64,000 nucleotides of DNA from JAICJC01 sp963757605 (lineage in GTDB: Bacteria; Actinomycetota; Thermoleophilia; Gaiellales; JAICJC01): positions 1,302,001-1,366,000 of the forward strand of contig CAVWSF010000005.1 of the NCBI GenBank assembly GCA_963757605.1, in the 5' to 3' direction. The translations under genes and the position numbers were made by a program. Under the pieces are notes generated by a model. It saw only the letters and a list, made by a program, of their open reading frames with translations. It had not been told where the DNA came from and ran no database searches. Positions 32,225 to 40,358 of this stretch are shown in pieces (position 1 is the stretch's first letter; every line of letters begins with the position of its first letter).

Positions 32225-33137
32225 GCTCCAGCGGCAGCGACCGCCGTGGATGACCGTGAAGGCGCCGTCGGCCAACGGCCGCCACGCGGAGCTGCGCGGG
32301 ATCATGCGCGGGGCCGGCCTGCACACCGTCTGCGAGGAGGCCCGCTGCCCCAACATCGGCGAGTGCTGGGGCCGCGGCACCGCGACGTTCCAGATCCTCG
32401 GCGACGTCTGCACACGCGCCTGCCGCTACTGCGCCGTCACGTCGGGGCGGCCCGAGGCCGCTCCCGAGCCGCTCGAGCCGCTGCGGGTCGCACGCGCCGT
32501 CGAGCGGATGGGGCTCGACCACGTCGTCGTCACGTCGGTCGACCGCGACGACCTCGAGGATCGCGGCGCCGGGCATTTCGCGGCCACGATCCGGGCCATC
32601 CGGCGGGCCAGCCCGGGATGCGGCGTCGAGGTGCTCGTCCCCGACTTCCTCGGCTTCCGCAAGGAGGCGCTCCGGATCGTGCTCGAGGCGGCTCCCGACG
32701 TCTTCAACCACAACATCGAGACGGCCGAGCACCTCTACCGGCGGGTGCGCCCGAAGGGCGACTACCAGCGTGCGCTCGACCTGCTCGACTCGGCCAAGGA
32801 CGTGTGGGCGGAGCTCCACCCGAGCGCCCGGCCGCTCCTGACGAAGAGCGGCCTCATCGTCGGCATGGGCGAGACCGACGAGGACGTGCTCGGCGTCCTT
32901 CGCGACCTGCGCGAGCACCGTGTGGACGTCGCCACGATCGGCCAGTACCTGCAGCCGACCGAGCGGCACCTGCCCCTCGACCGGTGGGTGACGCCGGTCC
33001 AGTTCGCCGAGTACCGGCGCGCGGGCGAGGCGATGGGGTTCGCGTCGGTCTTCGCCGGACCGCTCGTGCGGTCGAGCTACCGCGCCGAGGAGCAGCGCCT
33101 GGCCGCTCGGGGCGAGTCGCGCGCCGTCGCGCACTGA
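32211..33137 (+). CDS. lipA: Lipoyl synthase LipA
   Basis: 308 residues. The auxiliary-cluster cysteines are in CEEARCPNIGEC and the radical-SAM cluster in CTRACRYCAVT. The C-terminal arginine-serine motif is VRSSYRAEE; its serine is a ligand of the auxiliary cluster in known LipA. It inserts two sulfur atoms into octanoyl-E2. The GTG start at 32211 overlaps lipB by 14 bases, so lipB and lipA are coupled and are expressed with their E2 target. Confidence 0.96.
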   Translation: MPWSELQRQRPPWMTVKAPSANGRHAELRGIMRGAGLHTVCEEARCPNIGECWGRGTATFQILGDVCTRACRYCAVTSGRPEAAPEPLEPLRVARAVERMGLDHVVVTSVDRDDLEDRGAGHFAATIRAIRRASPGCGVEVLVPDFLGFRKEALRIVLEAAPDVFNHNIETAEHLYRRVRPKGDYQRALDLLDSAKDVWAELHPSARPLLTKSGLIVGMGETDEDVLGVLRDLREHRVDVATIGQYLQPTERHLPLDRWVTPVQFAEYRRAGEAMGFASVFAGPLVRSSYRAEEQRLAARGESRAVAH

Positions 33138-33152
33138 GCGCCAGAGCGAGCG

Positions 33153-33158
33153 TACAAT
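33153..33158 (+). promoter_or_regulatory. -10 box of the alpha/beta hydrolase gene, leaderless
   Basis: TACAAT lies 8 bases before the GTG at 33167, in the 29-base gap after lipA. It suggests a separate leaderless transcript for the hydrolase-acetyltransferase pair. Confidence 0.5.
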
Positions 33159-33166
33159 CGGCGCTG

Positions 33167-33958
33167 GTGTCGTCGGGGTTTCACATCCTCACGTGGGGCA
33201 GCGAGGAGCACCCGCCGATCGTCTGCCTGCACGCGGAGCGCGGCCACGCCCGCCGGTTCGAGCGGCTGGCACGCATGCTCCACGACCGGGTGCGCGTCGT
33301 CGCCTACGACCTGCGCGGCCATGGCCGCTCGCCGTGGCTGGGCGACCAGACGCTCCCGGGCCACGCCTCCGACCTGGAGGAGGTCATGGACGCGTGCGGG
33401 ATCACGCAGGCGACGATCCTCGGCGACTCGTTCGGGGCGCGGGTTGGGATCCAGTTCGCGGCCACGCACGGCGACCGCGTGACCGCGCTCGTGCTCCTCG
33501 ACCCGCCGCTCTATCCGCTCTACCCGACGCTCGACGAGCTCGAGGCGAGCGGGCCGGCGGGGACGTTCGCGAGCGTCGACGACGCGATCGAGCAGGTGCG
33601 GACCGAGACCGGGCTCGTGCACACCCCACGGGCGCTGCTCGAGGAGGAGATGGCCGAGCACCTGGTCGCCGACGAGGACGGCCGCTTTCGCCTGCGCTAC
33701 AGCCGTGAGGCGGCGGCGCGTGCGGCGGAGGGCCTCTTCCAACACCCGCCGCTCGTGAAGGAGATCGTGTGCCCGACGCTGATCGTGCGGGCCGAGGAGT
33801 CGACGGCGCTCGGTGCCGCGGGCGCGGAGCGGGCGGCGGCCGAGCTGCGCCGCTGCCGGCTGTGCGTCGTGCCGGGGAGCCACGCCGTCCTCTGGGACGC
33901 GCTGGCCGAGACCGGCGCGCTCGTGCGCGACTTCGTCACCGAGCGGATCCGGGCATGA
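33167..33958 (+). CDS. Alpha/beta hydrolase
   Basis: 263 residues. YDLRGHGRSPW, the nucleophile elbow ILGDSFGARVG (Ser), ALVLLDPPLYP and the late histidine in VVPGSHAVLW follow the alpha/beta hydrolase fold. An aspartate or glutamate on strand 7 (IVRAEES) completes the triad, though Glu is less usual. The HG oxyanion motif seen in many relatives is replaced by HAERGHA. The substrate is unknown. It overlaps the following acetyltransferase by 4 bases (ATGA). Confidence 0.85.
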   Translation: MSSGFHILTWGSEEHPPIVCLHAERGHARRFERLARMLHDRVRVVAYDLRGHGRSPWLGDQTLPGHASDLEEVMDACGITQATILGDSFGARVGIQFAATHGDRVTALVLLDPPLYPLYPTLDELEASGPAGTFASVDDAIEQVRTETGLVHTPRALLEEEMAEHLVADEDGRFRLRYSREAAARAAEGLFQHPPLVKEIVCPTLIVRAEESTALGAAGAERAAAELRRCRLCVVPGSHAVLWDALAETGALVRDFVTERIRA

Positions 33959-34428
33959 CGACGAGCTTGCGACCACTGAGCGCCGAGGAGATCGCCGGTT
34001 ACGTGCCACGGCTCAGCGCCGCGTACGCCGCCGAGCTCCACGAGCACCTGCACCTGAACGTCGAGGCGGCCGCGGCGCAGGCCGAGAACAGCGCCGCCGG
34101 CGCGTTCCCCGGCGGCGCGGTCGCCGCGGGCAATTGGCTCTTCGCCGTCGAGGACGGCGAGGGGACGCAGGTGGGGATCCTGTGGCTGGGCGAGCCCTCC
34201 GACGGCGAGGCCGACAGCCTGTGGGTGTACGACATCGAGATCGACCCCGAGCACCGCGGCCGCGGCCTCGGCCGCGACACGATGCTGCTCGCCGAGGAGG
34301 AGGCGCGCCGGCTGGGGCGGACGCGGATCAAGCTGAGCGTGTTCGCCCGCAACGCCGTCGCCCGCGCGCTCTACCTGTCGCTCGGCTTCGAGGAGATGGC
34401 GATCCAGATGTCGAAGGCGGTCGAGTAG
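33955..34428 (+). CDS. GNAT family N-acetyltransferase
   Basis: 157 residues with IDPEHRGRGLGRDTMLLAEE as the acetyl-CoA loop and a C-terminal NAVARALYLSLGFEEMAI strand pair. The N-terminal half is a helix-rich segment (EHLHLNVEAAAAQAENSAAG) typical of a group of actinobacterial GNATs of unknown acceptor. It is translationally coupled to the hydrolase and converges with the tail-anchored gene at 34433. Confidence 0.86.
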   Translation: MTTSLRPLSAEEIAGYVPRLSAAYAAELHEHLHLNVEAAAAQAENSAAGAFPGGAVAAGNWLFAVEDGEGTQVGILWLGEPSDGEADSLWVYDIEIDPEHRGRGLGRDTMLLAEEEARRLGRTRIKLSVFARNAVARALYLSLGFEEMAIQMSKAVE

Positions 34429-34432
34429 GCGC

Positions 34433-34720
34433 TCAGCGCAGGAGCGCGTAGACGATCACGCCGAGGAGGACGACGAGCAGCACGGCGAGCGGCACGGCGG
34501 AGGAACCCGAGCGGGTGTCGAACACGCGATGCTCCGGCTCGGGGGTCGGATACATCGGCTCCTCGCCCGCGGCGATCCGGTGCGCCAGCGCCTGGGCCTC
34601 GTCGGCCTTCACGAGCGCGGCAACGATGTCGTCGGGTACGCGTAGCTCGCCGGCGATGTCGGCGTCGGCGGCCCCCGAGTCGCGCAGCTCGACGAAGCGG
34701 CGCACCGCGTCGTCCGTCAT
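34433..34720 (-). CDS. Small protein with UBA/HTH-like head and C-terminal membrane anchor
   Basis: 95 residues, starting at the ATG 34720 (MTDDAVRRFVELRDSGAADA). A helical N-terminal part of ~45 residues (DIAGELRVPDDIVAALVKAD) looks like a small helix-turn-helix or UBA-type bundle. A proline/acid linker (EEPMYPTPEPEHRVF) follows, then a single C-terminal helix (AVPLAVLLVVLLGVIVYALL). This is a tail-anchored layout. I do not recognise a family. A longer frame reaching 34939 is antisense-like and overlaps the amidotransferase. It starts 49 bases after that gene ends and may be co-transcribed with it. Confidence 0.6.
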   Translation of the reverse strand: MTDDAVRRFVELRDSGAADADIAGELRVPDDIVAALVKADEAQALAHRIAAGEEPMYPTPEPEHRVFDTRSGSSAVPLAVLLVVLLGVIVYALLR

Positions 34721-34769
34721 GCCGAAGTCGGTCGCGTCCTGGGCGGCGAAGCGCAGGGCGAGGAAGCGG

Positions 34770-35489
34770 CTATCGGGGGACGGCGACGGCAATCTCGACC
34801 CAGCGCTCGAACATGCGCCGGCCGACGTCGAGCATCCGCTCGCGGGCCGTGTCGAAATCGGCCATGAGCCGGTCGATCCCGCCGGCGCCGAGCACTCGGT
34901 CGGCGTACTCGGCGTAGGCCGGCACCTCGGCCCACTCACGGGCCATCTGCTCGGTCACCTCGACGTGGAACTGGACGCCGTAGGCGGTCCGGCCGACCCG
35001 GAACGCCTGGTTCGGGAACGCGGGCGACGAGGCCAGGACGACGCCGCCCTCGGGCACGTCGAACGTGTCGCCGTGCCACTGGAGCGTCAGGAACTCGGCC
35101 GGGAGGCCGGCGAAGACGGGGTCAGACTGCCCCTCGTCGGTGAGCGTCACCGGCAGCACGCCGACCTCGGGCTGCGTGCCCGGGTAGACCCGGGCGCCCA
35201 GCGCGGCCGCGAGGAGCTGCACGCCAAGGCACGAGCCCCAGTACGGCACGCCCGCCCGAACGGCCTCCGCGATCGCCTGCTTCTCGGCGGTGAGCCAGGG
35301 CAGCTGTGCGTCGTCGTTCACGCTCATCGGCCCGCCCATCGCCACGATCGCGACGAAATCCTGCCAGGGAGGGAGCGCGTCGCCCTCGTCCAGCTCGACC
35401 CGGTGGATGTCGGCCCCGGCGGCGGCAAGCACATCCTCGAACGCGCCGGGCGGCTCGCACGCGATGTGCTGGAGGACGAGCACGTCCAT
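34770..35489 (-). CDS. Type 1 glutamine amidotransferase
   Basis: 239 residues, class I amidotransferase fold. The catalytic cysteine is in YWGSCLGVQLLAAALG and the His/Glu pair in GVQFHVEVTEQMA. MGGPMSVNDD and LTLQWHGDTFDVPEG are typical of stand-alone GuaA-like amidotransferases, some of which act as gamma-glutamyl hydrolases. No synthetase partner is nearby. The coding sequence includes a GGGGTCAGAC-type repeat (35115-35137), read as DEGQSDPV. Confidence 0.87.
   Translation of the reverse strand: MDVLVLQHIACEPPGAFEDVLAAAGADIHRVELDEGDALPPWQDFVAIVAMGGPMSVNDDAQLPWLTAEKQAIAEAVRAGVPYWGSCLGVQLLAAALGARVYPGTQPEVGVLPVTLTDEGQSDPVFAGLPAEFLTLQWHGDTFDVPEGGVVLASSPAFPNQAFRVGRTAYGVQFHVEVTEQMAREWAEVPAYAEYADRVLGAGGIDRLMADFDTARERMLDVGRRMFERWVEIAVAVPR
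35115..35137. repeat. GGGGTCAGAC-type palindrome inside the amidotransferase gene
   Basis: GACGGGG and CCCCTCGTC arms flank TCAGACTG. It is an imperfect inverted repeat with the same TCAGAC core as the copies at 30387 and 40359, read in frame in this gene. Confidence 0.45.
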
Positions 35490-35500
35490 GCCGAGCGAGC

Positions 35501-36832
35501 CTACCGGTTCCCGCCGCGGGCCATGCCACGCAGGTCGAGCGCCTGGTCGAGGACTGCCTCATCGACGCCGTGCTCGCGGGCGACGTCGCGCAGCGAGCGG
35601 CCGGAGGCGGCGGCATCCTTCACGATCGCCGCGGCGGCGTCGTAGCCGATGTGCGGGTTGAGCGCGGTCGCGACGGTGAGCGACACCTCCGCGTAGTGCT
35701 CGTTTCGCTCCCGGTTCGCCTCGATCCCGGCGACGCACCGGTCGGCGAAGAGCCGGCTCGCGGCGGCCAGGAGCTCGATCGACTGGAGCAGGTTCCGGGC
35801 CATGAGCGGGATCTGCACGTTCAGCTCGAAGTTGCCCTGCATCCCGCCGACCGTGATCGCGGTGTCGTTACCGATCACCTGCGCCGAGACCTGGCAGACG
35901 ACCTCGGGGATGACCGGGTTCACCTTGCCCGGCATGATCGACGAGCCCTTCTGGAGCTCGGGGATGACGATCTCGGCGAGGCCCGTGCGCGGGCCGGACC
36001 CCATCCAGCGGATGTCGTTTGCGATCTTCGTCAGCGACACGGCGACGGTCTTGAGCGCTCCCGACGCCTCGACGAGGCCGTCGCGGGCCGCCTGTGACTC
36101 GAACGGGTCGGCCGGGGGCGAGATGGCGAGTCCCGAGGCGGCCGAGAGCCGGTCGCGCACGCGCACGGCGAACTCCGGGTGGGTGTTCAGGCCGGTGCCG
36201 GTGGCGGTGCCGCCGAGCGGGATCTGGCCGAGCCGCGGGAGCGCGGACTCGACGCGGGCCTTCCCCTCGCGGACCTGCGCCGCGTAGCCGCCGAACTCCT
36301 GGCCGAGCGTCACCGGGACGGCGTCCATCAGGTGCGTGCGGCCGGTCTTCACGATGTCGGCGAACTCGTCCGCCTTCGCCCCGAGAGCCGAGGCCAGCCG
36401 GTCGAGCGCGGGCAGGAGCTCGTTCGTCGCGGAGTCGAGCGCGGCCAGGTGGACCGCGGACGGGAAGACGTCGTTCGACGACTGGCCCATGTTCACGTGG
36501 TCGTTCGGGTGCACGCCCTCGCCGGCCAGGTTCGCGATCACCTCGTTGGCGTTCATGTTCGACGACGTGCCGGAGCCGGTCTGGAAGACGTCGATCGGGA
36601 ACTGGTCGTCGTGGCGGCCCTCGCCGACCTCGTCGGCAGCGGCGGCGATGCGATCGGCAACGGCGGAGTCGAGCAGGCCGAGGTCGGCGTTCACGTGCGC
36701 CGCGGCGGCCTTGATGCGGCCCAGCCAGTGCACGACCTTGGCCGGGATCGGCTCGCCCGAAACGGGGAAGTTCTCGACCGCCTTCCGGGTCTCGGCGCCC
36801 CACAGCTCGGTCTTCCCGGTCGTCTCGGTCAC
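35501..36832 (-). CDS. fumC: Fumarate hydratase class II
   Basis: 443 residues. The family signature GSSIMPGKVNP is followed by VIPEVVCQV. TGSGTSSNMNANEVIAN and GRTHLMDAVPVTLGQEFGG hold the substrate-binding serines and the catalytic histidine. It interconverts fumarate and L-malate in the citric acid cycle without an Fe-S cluster. The GTG at 36832 fits the family's N-terminal length; the frame upstream turns into antisense-like sequence. It begins 11 bases after the MBL-like gene and is probably co-transcribed with it. Confidence 0.95.
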   Translation of the reverse strand: MTETTGKTELWGAETRKAVENFPVSGEPIPAKVVHWLGRIKAAAAHVNADLGLLDSAVADRIAAAADEVGEGRHDDQFPIDVFQTGSGTSSNMNANEVIANLAGEGVHPNDHVNMGQSSNDVFPSAVHLAALDSATNELLPALDRLASALGAKADEFADIVKTGRTHLMDAVPVTLGQEFGGYAAQVREGKARVESALPRLGQIPLGGTATGTGLNTHPEFAVRVRDRLSAASGLAISPPADPFESQAARDGLVEASGALKTVAVSLTKIANDIRWMGSGPRTGLAEIVIPELQKGSSIMPGKVNPVIPEVVCQVSAQVIGNDTAITVGGMQGNFELNVQIPLMARNLLQSIELLAAASRLFADRCVAGIEANRERNEHYAEVSLTVATALNPHIGYDAAAAIVKDAAASGRSLRDVAREHGVDEAVLDQALDLRGMARGGNR

Positions 36833-36843
36833 CGATCCGGAGA

Positions 36844-37446
36844 CTAGTTGCGAGCGCGAGCACGGCGCGACATTCGCCAGGCGTGGCGGTAGGCGGCCGG
36901 GAGGCGGCGGCGGGCGGTGCGGAGGGCTTCCTGGAGGGCGGGCGCGGCCTGCTCGGTCACCGGGGCGCCGTGGCCGACGGCGATGGCGGCCGGCGCGACG
37001 CCGCGGACGGCGCGGCGAGGCGGGAACGGGCGCACGAGCGGATGGACCGCGAGCGGCTCCGCGTCGCTGGCGAGGAAGTAGCCGGCCGTGCCGAGCACGT
37101 CCGCGGCGACGAGGAGGCGGCGGTCGGGGAGCCAGAGCGCGACCTCGTGCCAGCCGGGGAAGCGGACGACTCGGCGGGGTTGGATGGCGCGCGGGAGCGG
37201 GCCGTTGATCGCGACGTCGTGGCGGGCCGCAATTGCGTCGGCGTCGCGGCGGTGGCGGTCCATCAGCAGCGCGATCCCGACGACCGGCGTTCCGGCCAGC
37301 GCGTCGTCGAGGCCGGGCGCGTCGAGCGGATCGGCGAGCAGCCAGCCCTCGTCCAGCCGGATCGCTGTGGAGGCTCGCCGCAGGAGCTCGTCCGGGTGGG
37401 CGAGCCACGCGAAGCTCCCGTGCTCGTCGAGGCGGTGCGTCTCCAG
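36844..37446 (-). CDS. MBL-like hypothetical protein, probable CTG start
   Basis: Coding-like sequence runs from LETHRLDEHGSFAWLAHPDE through LDDALAGTPVVGIALLMDRH, VVRFPGWHEVALWLPDRRLL and AADVLGTAGYFLASDAEPLAVH. This resembles a metallo-beta-lactamase-fold scaffold with the GWHEVALW strand, but the HxHxDH metal box is replaced by DRHRRDADAIAARH. No ATG, GTG or TTG lies in the N-terminal part after the in-frame stop near 37467. The first conventional ATG (37263) would cut ~60 conserved-looking residues. I therefore place the start at CTG 37446, with low certainty. Confidence 0.6.
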   Translation of the reverse strand: METHRLDEHGSFAWLAHPDELLRRASTAIRLDEGWLLADPLDAPGLDDALAGTPVVGIALLMDRHRRDADAIAARHDVAINGPLPRAIQPRRVVRFPGWHEVALWLPDRRLLVAADVLGTAGYFLASDAEPLAVHPLVRPFPPRRAVRGVAPAAIAVGHGAPVTEQAAPALQEALRTARRRLPAAYRHAWRMSRRARARN

Positions 37447-37467
37447 GGCGCGGGATGGTAGCCGTGC

Positions 37468-37968
37468 CTACGGCGGCGGTCGTGCCGTCAGCCAGCGGCA
37501 TTGGGCTGCCCAGCGTTCCAGCGTCCGGCGGCTGGGCGGATGGGCCGGGCAGCTCGCGTAGGTGGTGTGGATCGAGTCGGCCAGGTGGTGCGGACGGAGG
37601 CCGTCGGCGTAGGCGGCCTCCACATGGCGGCGCAGCTCGGGCCAGGCGTAGCTTCCCGGCTGGGGCCGTTTCGCGTGGGCGTTGAGGCTGGCGAGGTGAG
37701 CTTGCAGCGCCCGGCTGCGGGCCGACGTCAGACACCCGTTCGCCTGCCACACCCCCGACAGCGTGCGCACGAAGTCTCGGCCACTCCGCCGCGTCTGAAA
37801 GTCGCTGCTCCCGTGGCCCGCGCACAACCACACCGTGACGCCGTAGCCCAGACTGACGCGCTGCGTCCTGCCCCTCGTCCGCTCAACACAGATCGCGCAC
37901 ACCGGCTGCTTGATGGAAGGCCACGCGCCTTGTAGAGCGTCGGGAGATAGCCGCTGGACACCCGTCAC
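37468..37968 (-). CDS. Unknown protein with CxxC...CxxH zinc-finger-like motif and C-terminal HTH-like segment
   Basis: The frame contains PVCAICVERTRGRTQRVSLG then VWLCAGHGSSDFQTRRSGRD, a CxxC plus CxxH arrangement about 25 residues apart that could bind zinc. Then come WQANGCLTSARSRALQAHL and a C-terminal PPSRRTLERWAAQCRWL, which resembles a recognition helix of resolvase- or transposase-type HTH proteins. I recall similar unannotated proteins in related genomes but know no function. The GTG at 37968 is one of several possible starts; the frame stays open to an ATG at 38148. It ends 21 bases from the MBL-like gene. Confidence 0.5.
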   Translation of the reverse strand: MTGVQRLSPDALQGAWPSIKQPVCAICVERTRGRTQRVSLGYGVTVWLCAGHGSSDFQTRRSGRDFVRTLSGVWQANGCLTSARSRALQAHLASLNAHAKRPQPGSYAWPELRRHVEAAYADGLRPHHLADSIHTTYASCPAHPPSRRTLERWAAQCRWLTARPPP

Positions 37969-38138
37969 AGGTCGGTACCGAGAACCACCAATTGTCGTCA
38001 CACCCCACCGACACCTGACGCCCTCGCCGAACCGACCCACCACCAGCCCGCCGACGCCCGGCGCCATCCAGAAGGCGCCGGACGGCGGCGTCGAGCCCCC
38101 TCTGGGAACCACCACGCCGCCGAGGCTGTCGAAGAACC

Positions 38139-38504
38139 ATGCGACCACAAGCCGTTCTGATCCTGTCGGTGATCGCCGTCCTGTGCGCAGCGGGGTGCCT
38201 CGGGTCGGCGGGGGATGCGACGCATGCCAAGGGCGGGCGGCAGGGAGCGATCGCCGGAACGTTGTGGATGATCGGCGGCCCGGCGCCTGGCCACCGGCTG
38301 CTTCGGAACACCGGCATCCGCGTTCTCGCCGCGAACCGCGTTGTCGCGAGCACGACCACCGACGGGCGCGGTCGGTTCCACGTCGGGCTCGCGCCCGGCC
38401 GGTATCGGCTCGAGCTGACGAACGGCAGCGTGCTCCTGCCGCGGCACGTCGACCTCGCGGCGAGCCAGACGGCCCGGATTCGCCTGACGCTCAGCGTGAA
38501 GTAG
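38139..38504 (+). CDS. Small lipoprotein with carboxypeptidase-regulatory-like fold
   Basis: 121 residues. A lipoprotein signal (LILSVIAVLCAAGC, lipobox AAGC) puts the mature protein on the outer face of the membrane. The rest is one small beta-sandwich: GIRVLAANRVVASTTTDGRG, then FHVGLAPGRYRLEL, the pattern of carboxypeptidase-regulatory or SdrD_B-like domains. The function is unknown. Its start lies inside the longest antisense frame of the neighbouring minus gene, which argues that gene starts later. Confidence 0.72.
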   Translation: MRPQAVLILSVIAVLCAAGCLGSAGDATHAKGGRQGAIAGTLWMIGGPAPGHRLLRNTGIRVLAANRVVASTTTDGRGRFHVGLAPGRYRLELTNGSVLLPRHVDLAASQTARIRLTLSVK

Positions 38505-38548
38505 CTACCCTGCCCCGCACGGAGAGCCGACGAGCCAGGGAGGACACC

Positions 38549-38923
38549 ATGTCGCGTCCAGTGCACTTCGACATCACCGCCGACGATCCCGATCGTGCGG
38601 TCGCCTTCTACGAGAAGGTGTTCGGGTGGAAGATCACCCACTGGGGCGACGGCGGGCCGATGGAGTACTGGCTGATCACCACGGGCGAGTCGCAGCCGGG
38701 GATCGACGGCGGCCTCAGCCGGCGCACCGAGGGCGACGCGCCCGCCACGACCAACACGATCGGCGTCGACTCCCTCGACGATGCGATGGCCGCGATCCGG
38801 GAGTCCGGCGGCGAGATCATCCAGGAGCGGGCGCCGATCCCCGGCGTCGGCTGGTTCGCAGCCTTCACCGACACCGAGGGCAACCGCTTCGGCCTCATGC
38901 AGCCGGACGACTCGGCCGCCTGA
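38549..38923 (+). CDS. VOC family (glyoxalase-like) protein
   Basis: 124 residues with two beta-alpha-beta-beta-beta halves: HFDITADDPDRAVAFYEKVF with GW next, and GWFAAFTDTEGNRFGLMQ. Metal ligands H7 and the late E (DTEGN) are in place, so an enzyme or binding role is possible. GGGAGGA at 38538-38544 is a strong ribosome site 4 bases before the ATG. It converges with the gene at 38930. Confidence 0.87.
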   Translation: MSRPVHFDITADDPDRAVAFYEKVFGWKITHWGDGGPMEYWLITTGESQPGIDGGLSRRTEGDAPATTNTIGVDSLDDAMAAIRESGGEIIQERAPIPGVGWFAAFTDTEGNRFGLMQPDDSAA

Positions 38924-38929
38924 GCCGGC

Positions 38930-39262
38930 TCAGCGCGAGACCCAGCCGATCGCGTCGTGCGGGGACGGGCGCAACGCGACCTTGACCCGCCGGTCGGCGC
39001 CGACGACCTCTTGGAAGGCCACGGCGACGCCCTCGGCGACCTCCTGGAGCCCGGCCTTCGTGCGCGCCTGCGTCTCCCACAGCTGCACGTCGATCCGCGC
39101 CACGGCCGGCTCGTACCCGGCTGGCGCGACCATGGGGACGAGGTCAACGTCGGCCGGGTCGATCGCCAGCTCCGGGACGCTCGTGAGCGCGGCGCGGATG
39201 GCGTGCTCGACCGCGTCGAGGTCGTCGCCGGGCCGCAGGTTGAACGCCGTGACCCGGGGCAC
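38930..39262 (-). CDS. Tautomerase-like small protein (tentative)
   Basis: 110 residues from a GTG start; the second residue is proline (VPRVTAFNL), as in 4-oxalocrotonate tautomerase and MIF folds where Pro1 is the catalytic base after removal of Met. The order beta (PRVTAFNL), helix (DAVEHAIRAALTSVPEL), beta (DVDLVPMVA), then a repeat of that pattern (RIDVQLWETQARTKAGLQEV) fits a tautomerase subunit. It starts 2 bases after the stop of the reductase and should be co-transcribed with it. I am unsure of the family. Confidence 0.6.
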   Translation of the reverse strand: MPRVTAFNLRPGDDLDAVEHAIRAALTSVPELAIDPADVDLVPMVAPAGYEPAVARIDVQLWETQARTKAGLQEVAEGVAVAFQEVVGADRRVKVALRPSPHDAIGWVSR

Positions 39263-39264
39263 CG

Positions 39265-40260
39265 CTACTCCGTCGAGTACTTCGGCTGGGCCTTCTCGCC
39301 GCGGATCCGCGCGACCGCGTGGTTTGCGGCGAGGGCAGCTTCCGAGAAGCCGACGGTGATCAGCGTGATCTTGCCGTCGTAGCCGGCCACGTCGCCGGCG
39401 GCGAAGACGCCGGGAAGGTTCGTCTCGCCGATCTGGTTGACCTTGATCTGGCGCTTGTTCTCGAACTCGAGGCCCCAGTTTGCAATCGGGCCGAGGTGCG
39501 ACACGAACCCGAGCAGCGTCACCAGCTCGTCGCAGGCCAGCTCGCGCAGCTCGCCCGTGGCCGTGTTCTCGACCGTGATCGCCTCGAGCCGGCCGTTCCC
39601 CGCCGCGCCGCGCACCTCGCACGGCACCAGGATCTCGACGGCTCCGGCCTCCGCCAGCCGGCACACCTCGTTGTAGGACGACTCCAGCCCGCGGAACCGC
39701 TCGCGGCGGTGGATGAGCGCGATCGGGAGCTCCGCGGTGTCTTGAAGACCCATCGCCCAGTCGAGGGCCGAGTCGCCGCCGCCGACGAGCGCGACCCGCT
39801 TCCCCGCGAACACGTCTTTCCTCTTCACGAAGTAGTGCAGACCGTTCCCCTCCCAGCGCTCGAGGTCGGGGAGGTCGAGCTTGCGCGGGTTGAACGCGCC
39901 GTGGCCGGCCGTGATGATCATCGTACGGGTGAGCAGCGTCTCCCCCGCCCCGGTGTGGAGCTCGATCACGTCGTCGTCGCGGTGGGAGATCGACTCGATC
40001 ACCTCGCCCAGCCGCACCTCCGGCTCGTACTGCATCGCCTGCTCGGTCAGCCGGTCGATCAGCTCCTGCCCGTTCACCTTGGGGTAGCCAGCGACGTCGA
40101 AGATGTGCTTCTCGGGATACACGGCGGCCACCTGGCCGCCCAGCTGCTCGAGGCTCTCCACGATCCGCACGGACGCGTCGCGGTGTGCGCCGTAGTAGGC
40201 CGCGGCAAGGCCGGTGGGCCCGCCGCCGATGATCGTGATGTCGACGATGTGCTCGTCCAT
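39265..40260 (-). CDS. Ferredoxin-NADP+ reductase, thioredoxin-reductase-like type
   Basis: 331 residues. The FAD motif ITIIGGGPTGLAAAYYGAHR is at the N-terminus and the NADPH motif ALVGGGDSALDWAMGL in the middle. The CxxC redox centre of thioredoxin reductase is absent. LPGVFAAGDVAGYDGKITLI is the C-terminal FAD motif. This combination marks the YumC/FNR2-type reductase that passes electrons between NADPH and ferredoxin. The ATG at 40260 was preferred to 40296. The stop is 2 bases from the tautomerase-like gene. Confidence 0.9.
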   Translation of the reverse strand: MDEHIVDITIIGGGPTGLAAAYYGAHRDASVRIVESLEQLGGQVAAVYPEKHIFDVAGYPKVNGQELIDRLTEQAMQYEPEVRLGEVIESISHRDDDVIELHTGAGETLLTRTMIITAGHGAFNPRKLDLPDLERWEGNGLHYFVKRKDVFAGKRVALVGGGDSALDWAMGLQDTAELPIALIHRRERFRGLESSYNEVCRLAEAGAVEILVPCEVRGAAGNGRLEAITVENTATGELRELACDELVTLLGFVSHLGPIANWGLEFENKRQIKVNQIGETNLPGVFAAGDVAGYDGKITLITVGFSEAALAANHAVARIRGEKAQPKYSTE

Positions 40261-40358
40261 GAGTTTGGATCCAAACCCTAGCGGGAGGCGGGGCACGAGC
40301 GCCCCGGCCAGATGTTCCGGATTCTACTTTTGCCCCGGCCACGACCTCGCCGACCCCG

